DNA of 64,000 nucleotides from Cypionkella sp. (GCF_030652235.1 NZ_JAUSBA010000010.1:62001-126000); one strand, 5' to 3'; counted from the stretch's first letter, positions 9,399 through 17,650 are shown. Numbers and translations: made by a program. Notes: generated from the sequence alone by a model not told the origin.

Positions 9399-9795
9399 GC
9401 GACGGTCACGGCGACATTGTCGCTATTGTTGACCGTGACGCTTGCGGTCTGGTCAACGGCTTGCGCCAACTGGGCCGGAACACTGCCGAAATCCAGCGCC
9501 GTTGTCGAGACATTGCAGCTAGAGGCCGCCATCCGGCGCACCGCAAAGCTGCCCGCCGCCACCTCCTGCCCAAGAAGATTGCAGGCCAACACGCCGACGC
9601 GCAGCTTCACACCGTTTGCCCACCACTGCGATAGGTGGCGTTGCAAGATGTGGTCGGCAGTTGCACCGCGGCTGACAGGATATCGGCAAAGATCGGCACG
9701 ATGGCGCTGCCATTGCCAAGCACCATCACAACCGAGGCAAATATCTGCCTAATCATTGCTTTCCAGCCCATAGCGTTGCGCGCATCCCGCCTCAA
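9392..9795 (-). pseudogene. Remnant of a spore coat U (SCPU) domain protein
   Basis: Two reading frames on the minus strand together resemble a decayed SCPU-domain (pilin-like, secreted) protein. The upstream frame (9795-9607) starts with a hydrophobic leader (MIRQIFASVVMVLGNG) and stops after SGGQTV. The downstream frame (about 9640-9392) carries CNVSTTALDFGSVP, the typical start of an SCPU domain, then QTASVTV. It jumps almost at once to [10 protein letters not shown] and a stop, which looks like the normal last strand of the domain. About 90 residues of the middle therefore seem deleted, and a frameshift separates the leader. It ends inside the queG stop codon. The family assignment rests on motif memory only. 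Confidence 0.5.
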
Positions 9796-10061
9796 TCAAG
9801 AAATCCAGCAAGCCTTTCTTCAGCAGGTTGCGCGCAACATAGAACGACACCGAGTGGGTCAGCCGCCGCTACGCGTTCGACCGCTGATAGGTCGTCTTCA
9901 ACCGCAACGTATCACTGCCGCCGCATCATATGGGAACCGACTGAAGCGCAAGCGACTTGATACCACTGCGGACGGCCCGTGTTGGCAGGTCAGAAAACTG
10001 CGCGGATTTGGGTGCAAACGTTAAGAAAGTGTAAAAACGGCCACCTTATGATATTGAATCA
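9796..10061. other. Non-coding, probably decayed DNA
   Basis: No convincing open gene on either strand. On the minus strand between about 9750 and 9960 one frame gives a protein-like but stop-interrupted trace (TLRLKTTYQRSNA, stop, RRLTHSVSFYVARNLLKKGLLDFLIEAG), suggesting an old coding remnant I cannot name. The plus-strand frame here has no family features. Confidence 0.35.
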
Positions 10062-10092
10062 AAAAGAAAATTTTTGGTCCCGAGTTGGGACC
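10062..10092 (-). terminator. Rho-independent terminator of the kinase operon
   Basis: Read on the minus strand: GGTCCCAACTCGGGACC (10092-10076), a 6-bp stem with a 5-base loop, followed by AAAAATTTTC and further A/T. It lies 17 bases after the kinase stop. The same 17-base hairpin follows aroC at 60347-60363. Confidence 0.65.
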
Positions 10093-10108
10093 ACATCCCA
10101 GCCCATGC

Positions 10109-11995
10109 TCAAGGCGCCGTCAAATTCAGTAACCGCTGATCCATCGAGATCAGCTTCGTCCGCTTCACCCGCGCCACAAAGGCGTCCGCAGGCTCAATCA
10201 TCGGCCCCGCCTCCAGCGCCGCCTCTGAACGCAGCACCAAAATCATCACCAGCCCCAACCCCGCCGGATTGACCACCAGCGCGGGCCTGCCGATGCCAGA
10301 CTCTGCCACCGAAAACGCCACCCGCAGCTTGCCCGGATCGGGCTGCGAAACCCCCGGCAAAAGCTGCAGCACCTGCCCCGATCCATCTAGGACCGCGACC
10401 GAAACATACCCCGCGCCCTGCGGCACCGTCAGATCAATCACCGGGTTCTGCCCGGTCACATAGCGCCCCTCCGGATTAGGATCGGCGCTGTCACCATAGC
10501 CCAGCGCCACCGTAACGTTCCCCGAGCCCAGCGGCGGCAGCGCGTTCAGCACGGCGCAGATCGCGGGGTTCAGCGGCTTAATCTCCAGCTGCAGCGGGCG
10601 CTTTCCGGTCAGGGCGACGAGGCTGGTTTTCAGCGCGGTTAGGGCGGCAACAGAGGCAACATGGCCACTGATTTGCACCAGATCGGCCTCGGCATAGCCC
10701 GCAGCGGCTGGGTTGGTCAGACTCAGCGGGCCACAATCTTGCGATTGGGCCAGTAGGTCTGTCAGGTCTGTGACAGGCAGTGGCGCGGGGGCAGCCTGGG
10801 TGGGTTCGACCAGCGCGGGTTGCTCGGCGGGCGCCGCTTTTGCAGTGGCTGCCACACTGGGCGCAGGCGCAGCAGTGATCTGCACGGGTTTCGGGGCGAA
10901 GGCCCCGGAGAAATAGGCCATGGCGCCGGCGGCCAGAATAAGCGCCATCGCGATGGGCAGGATCAGCGATGTCTTCGCGGGCGCAGCGGCCTCGGTCCTG
11001 GACGGCGCGGGCGAGGCGGCAGCGCCGAACGGGCTGGCGTCTTGCGTCGCAGACGCGGCGGCATGCGGCAGCGAGCCGCCGATCTGGGTTTTGTTCGGAT
11101 CTGGTAGCATCGGGATCAGCGCGGGGTTGTCCAGCGCCGCGATCACCTGCGCCATCGTCTCGGGCCGCGCGGCAGGGTCTGGCGACAGCATCCAGCCGAG
11201 CAGCGGCACCAGCCTGGCATCCACCCCCGTCAAGTCCGGCACAACTGCGCGCTTGCCGACGGCATCGACGATGGAATCGCCCATCGGCAGCACCGCCCCC
11301 TTGCTGGCCGCCGCCGCCACCAAGGCCAGCGAATAGATATCTGACCGCCCATCGACATGGCCGCCAAAGGCACCCAATTGCTCGGGCGCGACCCAGTTGA
11401 ATTTGCCCGCGAACTGGCCTTGCAACAGCGTACCCGCCCCAAGCGCCGAAGATTTTGCGATGCCAAAGTCGATCAGCTTGGCATGTTCGACCAAGCCTTC
11501 CTCTAGGATGATGTTGTCGGGCGACATATCGCGGTGCACGACACCCGCACGATGGGCCTTTTCCAGCCCCGAAGCGACGCGGCGCAGCATCACCTTGACC
11601 TCGTCCAGCGGCATTGGCCCGGTTTCAATGCGTTCGGACACCGGGGTGCCAGCGACGAACTCCATCACCAGACAGGGTCGCCCGATCACCGGGTCATTGG
11701 TAAAGACATGATAGCGCACGATGGCTTCGTGGCTGAGCCGCGACAGCGTGGTGCTTTCTTTTTGGAACAGCGCCACGATTTTCGGGTCATGCGCGAGGCT
11801 GGGCAGCACGATCTTGATCGCAACCGGCTCGCCATTGTGGATGTTGTGACCGCGATAGACCTCGCCCATGCCGCCCGCGCTGATCAGCTTGTCGATCTCA
11901 TAGGTGCCGATGATGCGGGTGCCACCCGAGACGGTGGTGGCGCGCTTTAGCGCGCGCGGGGTAGCGGTGCCGGGATCGGTGGGGGTCTGTGCCAT
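10109..11995 (-). CDS. Membrane-anchored PknB-like Ser/Thr protein kinase
   Basis: 628 residues. The N-terminal Hanks-type kinase domain (about 30-290) is complete: glycine loop ISAGGMGEVYRG (39-49), Lys61 in AIKI, HRDMSPDN with Asp156 and Asn161, DFG at 176-178 and APE at 203-205. An Ala/Pro-rich linker leads to one membrane helix (about 344-362, LILPIAMALILAAGAMAYF). A periplasmic part follows, with a second Ala/Pro-rich stretch. The C-terminal region (VIDLTVPQGAGYVSVAVLDGSGQVLQLLPG) resembles DUF4384-type sensor modules. It is the last gene of a three-gene operon; its ATG directly abuts the upstream TAG. The activation loop carries no obvious standard autophosphorylation string. Substrates are unknown. 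Confidence 0.92.
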   Translation of the reverse strand: MAQTPTDPGTATPRALKRATTVSGGTRIIGTYEIDKLISAGGMGEVYRGHNIHNGEPVAIKIVLPSLAHDPKIVALFQKESTTLSRLSHEAIVRYHVFTNDPVIGRPCLVMEFVAGTPVSERIETGPMPLDEVKVMLRRVASGLEKAHRAGVVHRDMSPDNIILEEGLVEHAKLIDFGIAKSSALGAGTLLQGQFAGKFNWVAPEQLGAFGGHVDGRSDIYSLALVAAAASKGAVLPMGDSIVDAVGKRAVVPDLTGVDARLVPLLGWMLSPDPAARPETMAQVIAALDNPALIPMLPDPNKTQIGGSLPHAAASATQDASPFGAAASPAPSRTEAAAPAKTSLILPIAMALILAAGAMAYFSGAFAPKPVQITAAPAPSVAATAKAAPAEQPALVEPTQAAPAPLPVTDLTDLLAQSQDCGPLSLTNPAAAGYAEADLVQISGHVASVAALTALKTSLVALTGKRPLQLEIKPLNPAICAVLNALPPLGSGNVTVALGYGDSADPNPEGRYVTGQNPVIDLTVPQGAGYVSVAVLDGSGQVLQLLPGVSQPDPGKLRVAFSVAESGIGRPALVVNPAGLGLVMILVLRSEAALEAGPMIEPADAFVARVKRTKLISMDQRLLNLTAP

Positions 11996-12733
11996 CTACT
12001 TACACCCGCCCAAAGCCCATTCTTTCAGGCCGATTCTGAAAGGCACACCCAAGGGATGCTGCTTGGTCAATGCCTCTGCCGCTTCGGGTTTGGTGTAGGT
12101 TGTGGCCTGGTCGCACAGGCTGGCTTCGGTCCAAGCGTGGCAGTTGGCACAGGATTTGTCGCGCCAGACTTCTTCTGGCAGGCCCTCAATCGGGGCGAAT
12201 TGTGGGCTGGCGGTGGCAATCAGACTGGCAATCGACCGACCCTGAATGTACTCACCCACCGGAAACGGCGTGGTAAAGGTCAACCCGGTAAGGTCTGCCA
12301 TCGGAGCGGCGGCAGGATCAGGGGCGGACATAGGTTCAGCCGGAGGGTTCAGAGCCAACAATGCCAATTCGCTTTGCGCGAGGGTGGCGAACAGGCCCTG
12401 CGGATAGGCAGCAAGATAAGCCTGATAATCGGCGGCAGATTTCGAGGTTTGGGCGGTGGTGATCAGGTCGTGTTGCGCAACATAGCCTTCAACCGCCTCA
12501 ATCGGCATCAGACCCAGCCCGCGCGCAGCCGCGATGTTTTTCGCCAGCAGGGCGTTCGCCTCGGCCAGATGCGGGCTTTGCGGGTGATCTTTCACGAAAG
12601 CTTGCAGCAGGCCGATGTCTTGCGACACGAGGGCCGTTTGCCACGCCGCAGTCTCATCGGTTTGCGACTGCATCGGCACCCCAAGAAAAGCCAGCACCAA
12701 AGCCAGCGCGTACATTACCCCACTCTGGCGCAT
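11996..12733 (-). CDS. Exported protein with a single CXXCH motif, unknown function
   Basis: 245 residues. It has a signal peptide (MYALALVLAFLGVPMQSQ), then an alpha-helical region that reads like TPR/Sel1-type repeats (HPQSPHLAEANALLAKNIAAARGLG, SAADYQAYLAAYPQGLFATLAQSELALL). A linker follows, then a C-terminal segment with EEVWRDKSCANCHAWTEASLCDQA. CANCH fits the CXXCH haem c attachment motif, but I see no distal Met typical of class I cytochromes, and two further Cys are present (SLC, GGCK). It is either a small haem protein or a disulfide or metal site. The gene abuts its neighbours exactly (TAGATG at both ends), so it is strictly co-translated with the YceI-OmpA fusion and the kinase. 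Confidence 0.75.
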   Translation of the reverse strand: MRQSGVMYALALVLAFLGVPMQSQTDETAAWQTALVSQDIGLLQAFVKDHPQSPHLAEANALLAKNIAAARGLGLMPIEAVEGYVAQHDLITTAQTSKSAADYQAYLAAYPQGLFATLAQSELALLALNPPAEPMSAPDPAAAPMADLTGLTFTTPFPVGEYIQGRSIASLIATASPQFAPIEGLPEEVWRDKSCANCHAWTEASLCDQATTYTKPEAAEALTKQHPLGVPFRIGLKEWALGGCK

Positions 12734-13882
12734 CTATTGCTGCACCAAGGCAAATTCGATCCGGCGATTGCGGGATTTATGCTCGGGCGTTTCGTTGTCG
12801 AAGATCGGCTTGTCCTCGCCATAGCCTGTCGCGGTGAAGCGATCAGCGGTAAGGCCCTTGTTCACCAAGTAGCGCACCACGGCTTTGGCGCGTTGCTGCG
12901 ACAGGTATTGATTTGCTGCGGGGGTGCCATCGGCGTCGGTGTGGCCGGACACTTCGATCTTGAGGCCGGGGCAGCGTGAGACAATGTCGGCCACGCTATC
13001 CAGCAACGGCGCGCTATCGGCTTGCAGCCGGGCCGAGCCGGAGTGGAAGTTGATATTGCCGCTGCGTGACAGGATTTCAAAGCGGCCCTTGCAGGCCTCA
13101 AGATCGAGATCGCCAGTGGGTTCTTGCGCAACAACCGCAGGGATAACGGGATCTGGCGCGGCGACTTCTGCGGCAGGCGCTTGCGGTGTGGCCGCCACGA
13201 CAGGCACATCGGCGACGGGGGCAGTTTCTGCCGGGGCAGGGGCCGCAGGCGTCACCCCGCCACCGTTACGCTTTAAGGTCAGATCAAAGCTGATAGTGCC
13301 CGAGGGAATGATCACCACATTTGCCGCCTCTTGCAGCTTTTGCACGCCATCGGCCAGCCCAAAATCATCGGTGGCGATCACCACGGGCGTGGTGGAAGAC
13401 ACCACGACAGTATCATCTTGCACCATGGTCACGGCCACATCCGTCTCAAGCTCTTTCTTCACGCCGTGCAGATCAAGCGTATAGGTGAGGTGAATGGTTT
13501 TGCGCCGCAGCGTGGGCAGATCGGCCAGATCAGCGGCATTGATCTTGGCGGTGATCACAGCCTCGGGGAAGCGGAAGGTTTCAAACAGCAAAAACCGCAT
13601 CCGCACATTGCGCAGGTCGATCTTGGTGTCGACAGAATCCAGAAACACATGCAGAGACAACGTGCCATCCGCCGAAAGCCCACCAGAGAATGCGGCAAAG
13701 GTGCTGGATTCAACCTTGGTGACGTTCTTGACCGACTGAAACCGCAGCTGCGAGCTTTGCGCGTCAATCTGCCAACCGGGCGCAAAGCTGGCATCTTGTG
13801 CGAATAGCGGCAGCGGGACCAAAAGCGCGATCAGCGCCAGAGTAAGCCGCATACGGATCAAAGCGTCAAACAAGCCGATCAT
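12734..13882 (-). CDS. YceI-like / OmpA C-terminal fusion protein
   Basis: 382 residues exported by a signal peptide (MRLTLALIALLVPLPLFAQ after a short leader). Residues about 35-200 look like a YceI-type lipocalin domain (WQIDAQSSQLRFQSVKN, TIHLTYTLDLHGVKKELETDV, VVIIPSGTISFDLTLK). A Pro/Ala-rich linker follows. The C-terminal OmpA domain (about 265-382) binds peptidoglycan, shown by INFHSGSARLQ, IEVSGHTDADGTPAANQYLSQQRAKAV and HKSRNRRIEFALV. I used the ATG at 13882, with GGAG eight bases upstream. The combination would place a lipophilic-ligand domain on the cell wall. It is first in the operon ending with the kinase, so it could feed an envelope signal to it (inference). Confidence 0.85.
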   Translation of the reverse strand: MIGLFDALIRMRLTLALIALLVPLPLFAQDASFAPGWQIDAQSSQLRFQSVKNVTKVESSTFAAFSGGLSADGTLSLHVFLDSVDTKIDLRNVRMRFLLFETFRFPEAVITAKINAADLADLPTLRRKTIHLTYTLDLHGVKKELETDVAVTMVQDDTVVVSSTTPVVIATDDFGLADGVQKLQEAANVVIIPSGTISFDLTLKRNGGGVTPAAPAPAETAPVADVPVVAATPQAPAAEVAAPDPVIPAVVAQEPTGDLDLEACKGRFEILSRSGNINFHSGSARLQADSAPLLDSVADIVSRCPGLKIEVSGHTDADGTPAANQYLSQQRAKAVVRYLVNKGLTADRFTATGYGEDKPIFDNETPEHKSRNRRIEFALVQQ

Positions 13883-14277
13883 CGAAAATGCTCCTGAATC
13901 ACAATGGGTACGGGGCAGTCTGGCGGCGATTAAGACGGCAACAGGTTAAAAAAGGCCTATGCTGTAAGCGTATCGAAAGCCCACCCACCACGCAAGGCCG
14001 GCGGCATCATCTCGGTGGCAGCGAATCAGCCACTGGCCTGAAGCAAAAACTGGGGCTGCTGTGCGGTAAGCTTGCTGAATATATGGATTATTAGAAACAG
14101 CACGCTGATACTGTTTCCAACCTGGCGATAGTCCGAAGGGTGCAAATTGACGGTTTTGTCAGGCAAATCCCCCATGACCTGGTGCGGCTCAGATCTGCCA
14201 CACCCCAAACACATTAATGCCGGGTTTCAATCTCAGGCAGTTAAGGGTAACTTGCAAAAACAACCTAAGGATGAGTC
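13883..14277. promoter_or_regulatory. Divergent intergenic region between OmpA operon and RTX gene
   Basis: 395 bases without a convincing gene. It must hold promoters for the minus-strand kinase operon and the plus-strand RTX gene. Visible elements are an inverted repeat GAAACAG-N10-CTGTTTC (14094-14117), a half-site TGTCAGGCAAAT (14157-14168) that recurs in the palindrome at 16403-16434, TTAATGC (14214-14220), and a ribosome site AAGG seven bases before the RTX start. Confidence 0.45.
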
Positions 14278-16341
14278 ATGTCAGTTGTCATCTCCAGCGC
14301 TTCTGCTGCACCGGCTTCGGTGATCACTATAGCTGCCGGAAGCTCGGCTGCCACGATTCAAGCCGCAATCAACTCTGCCGCTATAGGTACGCATATTGTG
14401 CTGCAGCAGGGCACCTATACTTTCAACAAAACCGTGGTGTTGAACAAGGATGGCATCACGCTGGAAGGTCAGGGCAACGTCACCATCATCGCAGATAAAT
14501 CGCTGGCCGGGGCGCCTGCGCTGCAAATCGGCTCGGCTTTGTTTCGCGAGGCCGAAACCAACGCCACCCACCTGACAGAGGGTGTCAATCTTGGCGCAAC
14601 CTACCTGCACCTGACCAGCAGCACTGGCCTGAAAGTCGGCGACGTGCTTTGGATTGAACGCCCGAATGATGCCGCCCTGTTCACCGAGATCGGCGATACC
14701 CTGTGGCAGCAGGACAAGCCTTTGCGCACTGCGATGGTCACCGTCACAGCGGTGAACGGCAACACGGTCTTGCTGGACCGCCCGCTGCCCTTCGCCTTTG
14801 ACGCCGCAACCACAACGGTGGCTGTGGCGCAGGTGGTCGAAGATGTGACCGTACGCAACCTCACGTTCAAAGGAGCCTATGGCACCGCAGACCCCGGTAA
14901 CTTTAACAACATCAACAAAGCCGAAGATGGCGGCATGATGGTGCTGGTCAACAGCTCGGTGCACACCGTGATCGAGCATGTCGACATCGTCAATCCGGGC
15001 TCGAACGGCTTGGTTCTTGGCCGTTCGATTGATGCTGTTGTGGATGATGTGACCGTGACGGGTGCGCAGAACAAAGGCGACGGCGGTAACGGCTATGGGA
15101 TTTGGATCCGCGATGTCTACGACAGTACCTTCACCCATCTGCAAGCGGTGGATACCCGCCATGCCGTGCTGTTCGCCAGCTATACTTCGGCGGCGAACAA
15201 CACCATCGAAGTGGATTTCACCAACCGCGACATCAATTTTCACGGCGGGTTGGACCATGGCAATACGGTGATCGTACACAATTCGATCCGCACGACCGCC
15301 GAGCAAAGCTACATGGCGTCGGTCAGCTTTTTCAATTCCGGCACCAGCTATGGCGCGCCGACCGATGCCAATGCCAATGTGATCAAGTTTGAAAATGTCG
15401 TCGCAACCGTGCGGGCTGATATGGTGGCGGCGGTCGATACCGGGGCGCATATCAGCACATTGTCGGGCAATGACAGTGTGCAGGGCGGTGCAGGCAACGA
15501 CTGGGTTGATATGGGCACTGGCTCGGATCTGGTGTTGGCCTCGGCCGGAGAAGACACGATCAACGGCGGACAGGGCGTTGATCGGCTGGTGTTCGGGCTG
15601 CACAGCTCGCAGGTGCTGGTGACCACAATCGGCGGCCAAAGCGTTGTGCTCAGTGCGCTGGGACATACCTTTATCTCTGGGATCGAGGAGTTTCAGTTCA
15701 TCGACGGGGTCAAATCGGCCGCCAGCCAGCAGTTGACGGTGGTTTCGGCACCTGCAGCAGCGGCGCGTTCAACCCCGACCAGTGTAGATGTGTCTAGCGA
15801 TAGCATGGCGGATGCTTCGGTGCATGACGTGCGGATGACCGGGCGGGCTGATCTCGATTTTATCGGCAATGCCAACGGCAACCGGATCATCGGCAATGCT
15901 GGCGGCAACATCATCTTTGGTGAAGCTGGCAACGACCGCTTGCATGGTTATGGCGGCAACGACATTTTGAACGGTGGCGCGGGTTCTGATGTGCTGGGCG
16001 GTGGATTGGGCAGCGACACGCTGAACGGCGGCACGGGCAACAACACATTGGTGGGCGGCAAGGGCTCGGACGTTTTCATCGCCAGCGATGGTATCAACAC
16101 GGTGCGCGATTTTAGCATCGCTCAGGATGACACGCTGGTGTTCTTCGGCTTTGCCGAGGCCGATCTTGCAGACTCGCTAACACATTGGCTGGATGGCTCG
16201 GCGTCGAGCGCCGACGATTTCACGATTTCCACCCAGACGCGCAGTGGCGTGAGTTATTTGACCCTGACATCCGACCTTGGCGATTCGCTGATCATGGCCC
16301 ATGTCGATGCGACCGATCTGCGCGACTACCTTCTGGCATAA
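14278..16341 (+). CDS. Secreted right-handed beta-helix protein with RTX calcium-binding repeats
   Basis: 687 residues. The N-terminal half (about 15-390) is a pectate-lyase-like parallel beta-helix, opening with ATIQAAINSAAIGTHIVLQQGTYTF. It contains a conserved-looking RHAVLFASY ... DINFHGGLDHGNTV segment that may form the active groove. Two blocks of RTX nonapeptides follow, near 395-425 (GGAGNDWVD) and 550-605 (GGNDILNGGAGSDVLGGG, GGTGNNTLVGGKGSD). The C-terminus is hydrophobic, as expected for type I secretion. There is no Sec signal. The layout recalls the extracellular mannuronan epimerases of Azotobacter, but the DPHE motif is absent, so lyase, epimerase or a binding role all remain possible. 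It lies beside the alginate-type cluster and probably acts on its polymer (inference). Confidence 0.85.
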   Translation: MSVVISSASAAPASVITIAAGSSAATIQAAINSAAIGTHIVLQQGTYTFNKTVVLNKDGITLEGQGNVTIIADKSLAGAPALQIGSALFREAETNATHLTEGVNLGATYLHLTSSTGLKVGDVLWIERPNDAALFTEIGDTLWQQDKPLRTAMVTVTAVNGNTVLLDRPLPFAFDAATTTVAVAQVVEDVTVRNLTFKGAYGTADPGNFNNINKAEDGGMMVLVNSSVHTVIEHVDIVNPGSNGLVLGRSIDAVVDDVTVTGAQNKGDGGNGYGIWIRDVYDSTFTHLQAVDTRHAVLFASYTSAANNTIEVDFTNRDINFHGGLDHGNTVIVHNSIRTTAEQSYMASVSFFNSGTSYGAPTDANANVIKFENVVATVRADMVAAVDTGAHISTLSGNDSVQGGAGNDWVDMGTGSDLVLASAGEDTINGGQGVDRLVFGLHSSQVLVTTIGGQSVVLSALGHTFISGIEEFQFIDGVKSAASQQLTVVSAPAAAARSTPTSVDVSSDSMADASVHDVRMTGRADLDFIGNANGNRIIGNAGGNIIFGEAGNDRLHGYGGNDILNGGAGSDVLGGGLGSDTLNGGTGNNTLVGGKGSDVFIASDGINTVRDFSIAQDDTLVFFGFAEADLADSLTHWLDGSASSADDFTISTQTRSGVSYLTLTSDLGDSLIMAHVDATDLRDYLLA

Positions 16342-16402
16342 TCAACGGCATTTACCTGCAAGCGCTGTCGAAAATCTTTTGATATTCACGTGAGAATCTT
16401 AA

Positions 16403-16434
16403 GCATTTGCCTGACAATCATGTCAGGCAAATGC
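16403..16434. repeat. Perfect 14-bp inverted repeat
   Basis: GCATTTGCCTGACA, loop ATCA, TGTCAGGCAAATGC. No T-run follows, so it is not a standard terminator. Its right arm repeats the TGTCAGGCAAAT found upstream of the RTX gene at 14157, so it may be an operator, or an RNA stem at the end of the RTX transcript. Confidence 0.7.
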
Positions 16435-16520
16435 GCAGTTGCGAAACCCAACACGGCTGGCGAACGAAGCAACCGCCTGTTTTTTCGCCGATTCTACCGT
16501 TACGGCACGCGGGATTACGC

Positions 16521-16541
16521 TTAATGCTGCACTGCGTCATT
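16521..16541. promoter_or_regulatory. Repeat box upstream of the LuxR-type regulator
   Basis: TTAATGCTGCACTGC (16521-16535), then two variable bases and CATT. The identical 15 bases followed by the same spacing to CATT occur at 17593-17613 upstream of algD. Two copies in front of the regulator and of the operon it probably controls suggest a shared binding site. Confidence 0.5.
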
Positions 16542-16697
16542 GCGCTGTCGCAATCCAACGACATATATCGAAAGATGTAGATAACTGAGTGAAGCTGGTT
16601 CTGAGGCGGGGGGAGAGAGTTTACAATTCAACCTGTTCTCAGCGTCGTGAAGCCCGTTCTGGTGGCACGACGCATGAAAGCCTATCCCGAAGGAACG

Positions 16698-17387
16698 ATG
16701 AAATTGGCCATTGAAGATCAGACGATCCGCATAGTGGTCATCGACAAAGATCCCATGTTTGCGCTGGGCCTATGCTCTTTGCTGGAAAAGCGACCGCAGA
16801 TTCGTGCTTTGCCGCATGCCCCCTTCGATGTGCTTGGGTCACTTCAGGATCATCACACCAAAGATCAGATTGGGTCGCAGACAGATATTGTCTTGTTGGA
16901 CCCGCCGCAGTTTGACCTTGTCCCGTCAAGGTTGGTGCAGCGCTTGCGAGAACGGTTCGGAATGGCCAGCTTGATCAGCTACACAAATGATCTGTCGATG
17001 ACTCAGGCAAGATCTTGCCTTGCCGCAGGATTTCGTGGCGTGCTGCCACGTTCAATCGGGTTGGAGCAACTTGAGCAAGCCATCTCTGTGGTCCATGGCG
17101 GGGCGACCTGTATCGACCCGACCTTCGCAAACCTGTTCGAGTCAGCGCAATCCACCACATTAGTGTCCCGCCCGCGTGAACTGACCGAACGCGAGATCTA
17201 TGTCCTGAAATCGGTGGCCTTCGGCAAAAGCCTGAAAGAGATCGGGTTGGAGCTAGAACTGTCATCGAAAACCATCGAGACTTACAAAGCGCGCGGCAGC
17301 AGCAAATTGAACCTGCAAGGACGTCGCGCCATCGTTGAATATGCGATTCGCAATGGTTGGGTTCAGTCCGAAGAACGATTCGGCTGA
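16698..17387 (+). CDS. NarL/FixJ-type response regulator next to the alginate-type operon
   Basis: 229 residues. The N-terminal receiver-like domain (about 10-125) has acidic residues in VVIDKDP, a candidate phospho-acceptor Asp in IVLLDPPQFD and a Thr in ISYTN, but Arg replaces the usual conserved Lys (GVLPRSI), so phosphorylation control may be weak or absent. The C-terminal LuxR helix-turn-helix (about 158-222) is intact: LTEREIYVLKSVAFGKSLKEIGLELELSSKTIETYKARGSSKLN. I prefer the ATG at 16698 with AAGGA close upstream; a GTG at 16647 is possible. No sensor kinase is adjacent. Its position just before algD and the shared repeat box suggest it regulates the polysaccharide operon. Confidence 0.85.
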   Translation: MKLAIEDQTIRIVVIDKDPMFALGLCSLLEKRPQIRALPHAPFDVLGSLQDHHTKDQIGSQTDIVLLDPPQFDLVPSRLVQRLRERFGMASLISYTNDLSMTQARSCLAAGFRGVLPRSIGLEQLEQAISVVHGGATCIDPTFANLFESAQSTTLVSRPRELTEREIYVLKSVAFGKSLKEIGLELELSSKTIETYKARGSSKLNLQGRRAIVEYAIRNGWVQSEERFG

Positions 17388-17581
17388 CATTTAGAAAACA
17401 GCGAAAAATCTGCAGCACAGCGCATCCGAAAGGGTGCGCTATTCTCATGCCTACTTTTTCTGCAATGCAGCATAAACTTTTCGGCTTTTCCCTACGCTAG
17501 ACCTAAAGACGTAAGGCATTTGGTAAAAATTACCCACAAAATAAGGGTTTAGCCTGACTTTCCAAATCTCTTTGACCGTCC

Positions 17582-17613
17582 TTAATGTGCCGTTAATGCT
17601 GCACTGCCGCATT
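17582..17613. promoter_or_regulatory. Tandem TTAATG boxes upstream of algD
   Basis: TTAATGTGC at 17582-17590 is followed eleven bases later by TTAATGCTGCACTGC at 17593-17607. The second box is identical to the one at 16521. They lie about 45-70 bases before the algD ATG, inside the 260-base gap that must hold the operon promoter. The 17388-17650 gap has no other gene. Confidence 0.5.
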
Positions 17614-17650
17614 TTCGCCGCAGGAATGCCACTTCAGAAGGACGATTGAG

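Noticed and set aside
9635-10024. 129-codon plus-strand gene after queG
   Set aside because: No ribosome site, no family features, and it runs antisense across the SCPU remnant.
14278-16341. AlgE1-7-type extracellular C5-epimerase
   Set aside because: The fold plan fits but the DPHE active-site motif is missing, so I did not assign the symbol.
16403-16434. Rho-independent terminator after the RTX gene
   Set aside because: A perfect stem, but no T-run on either side; listed as an inverted repeat instead.
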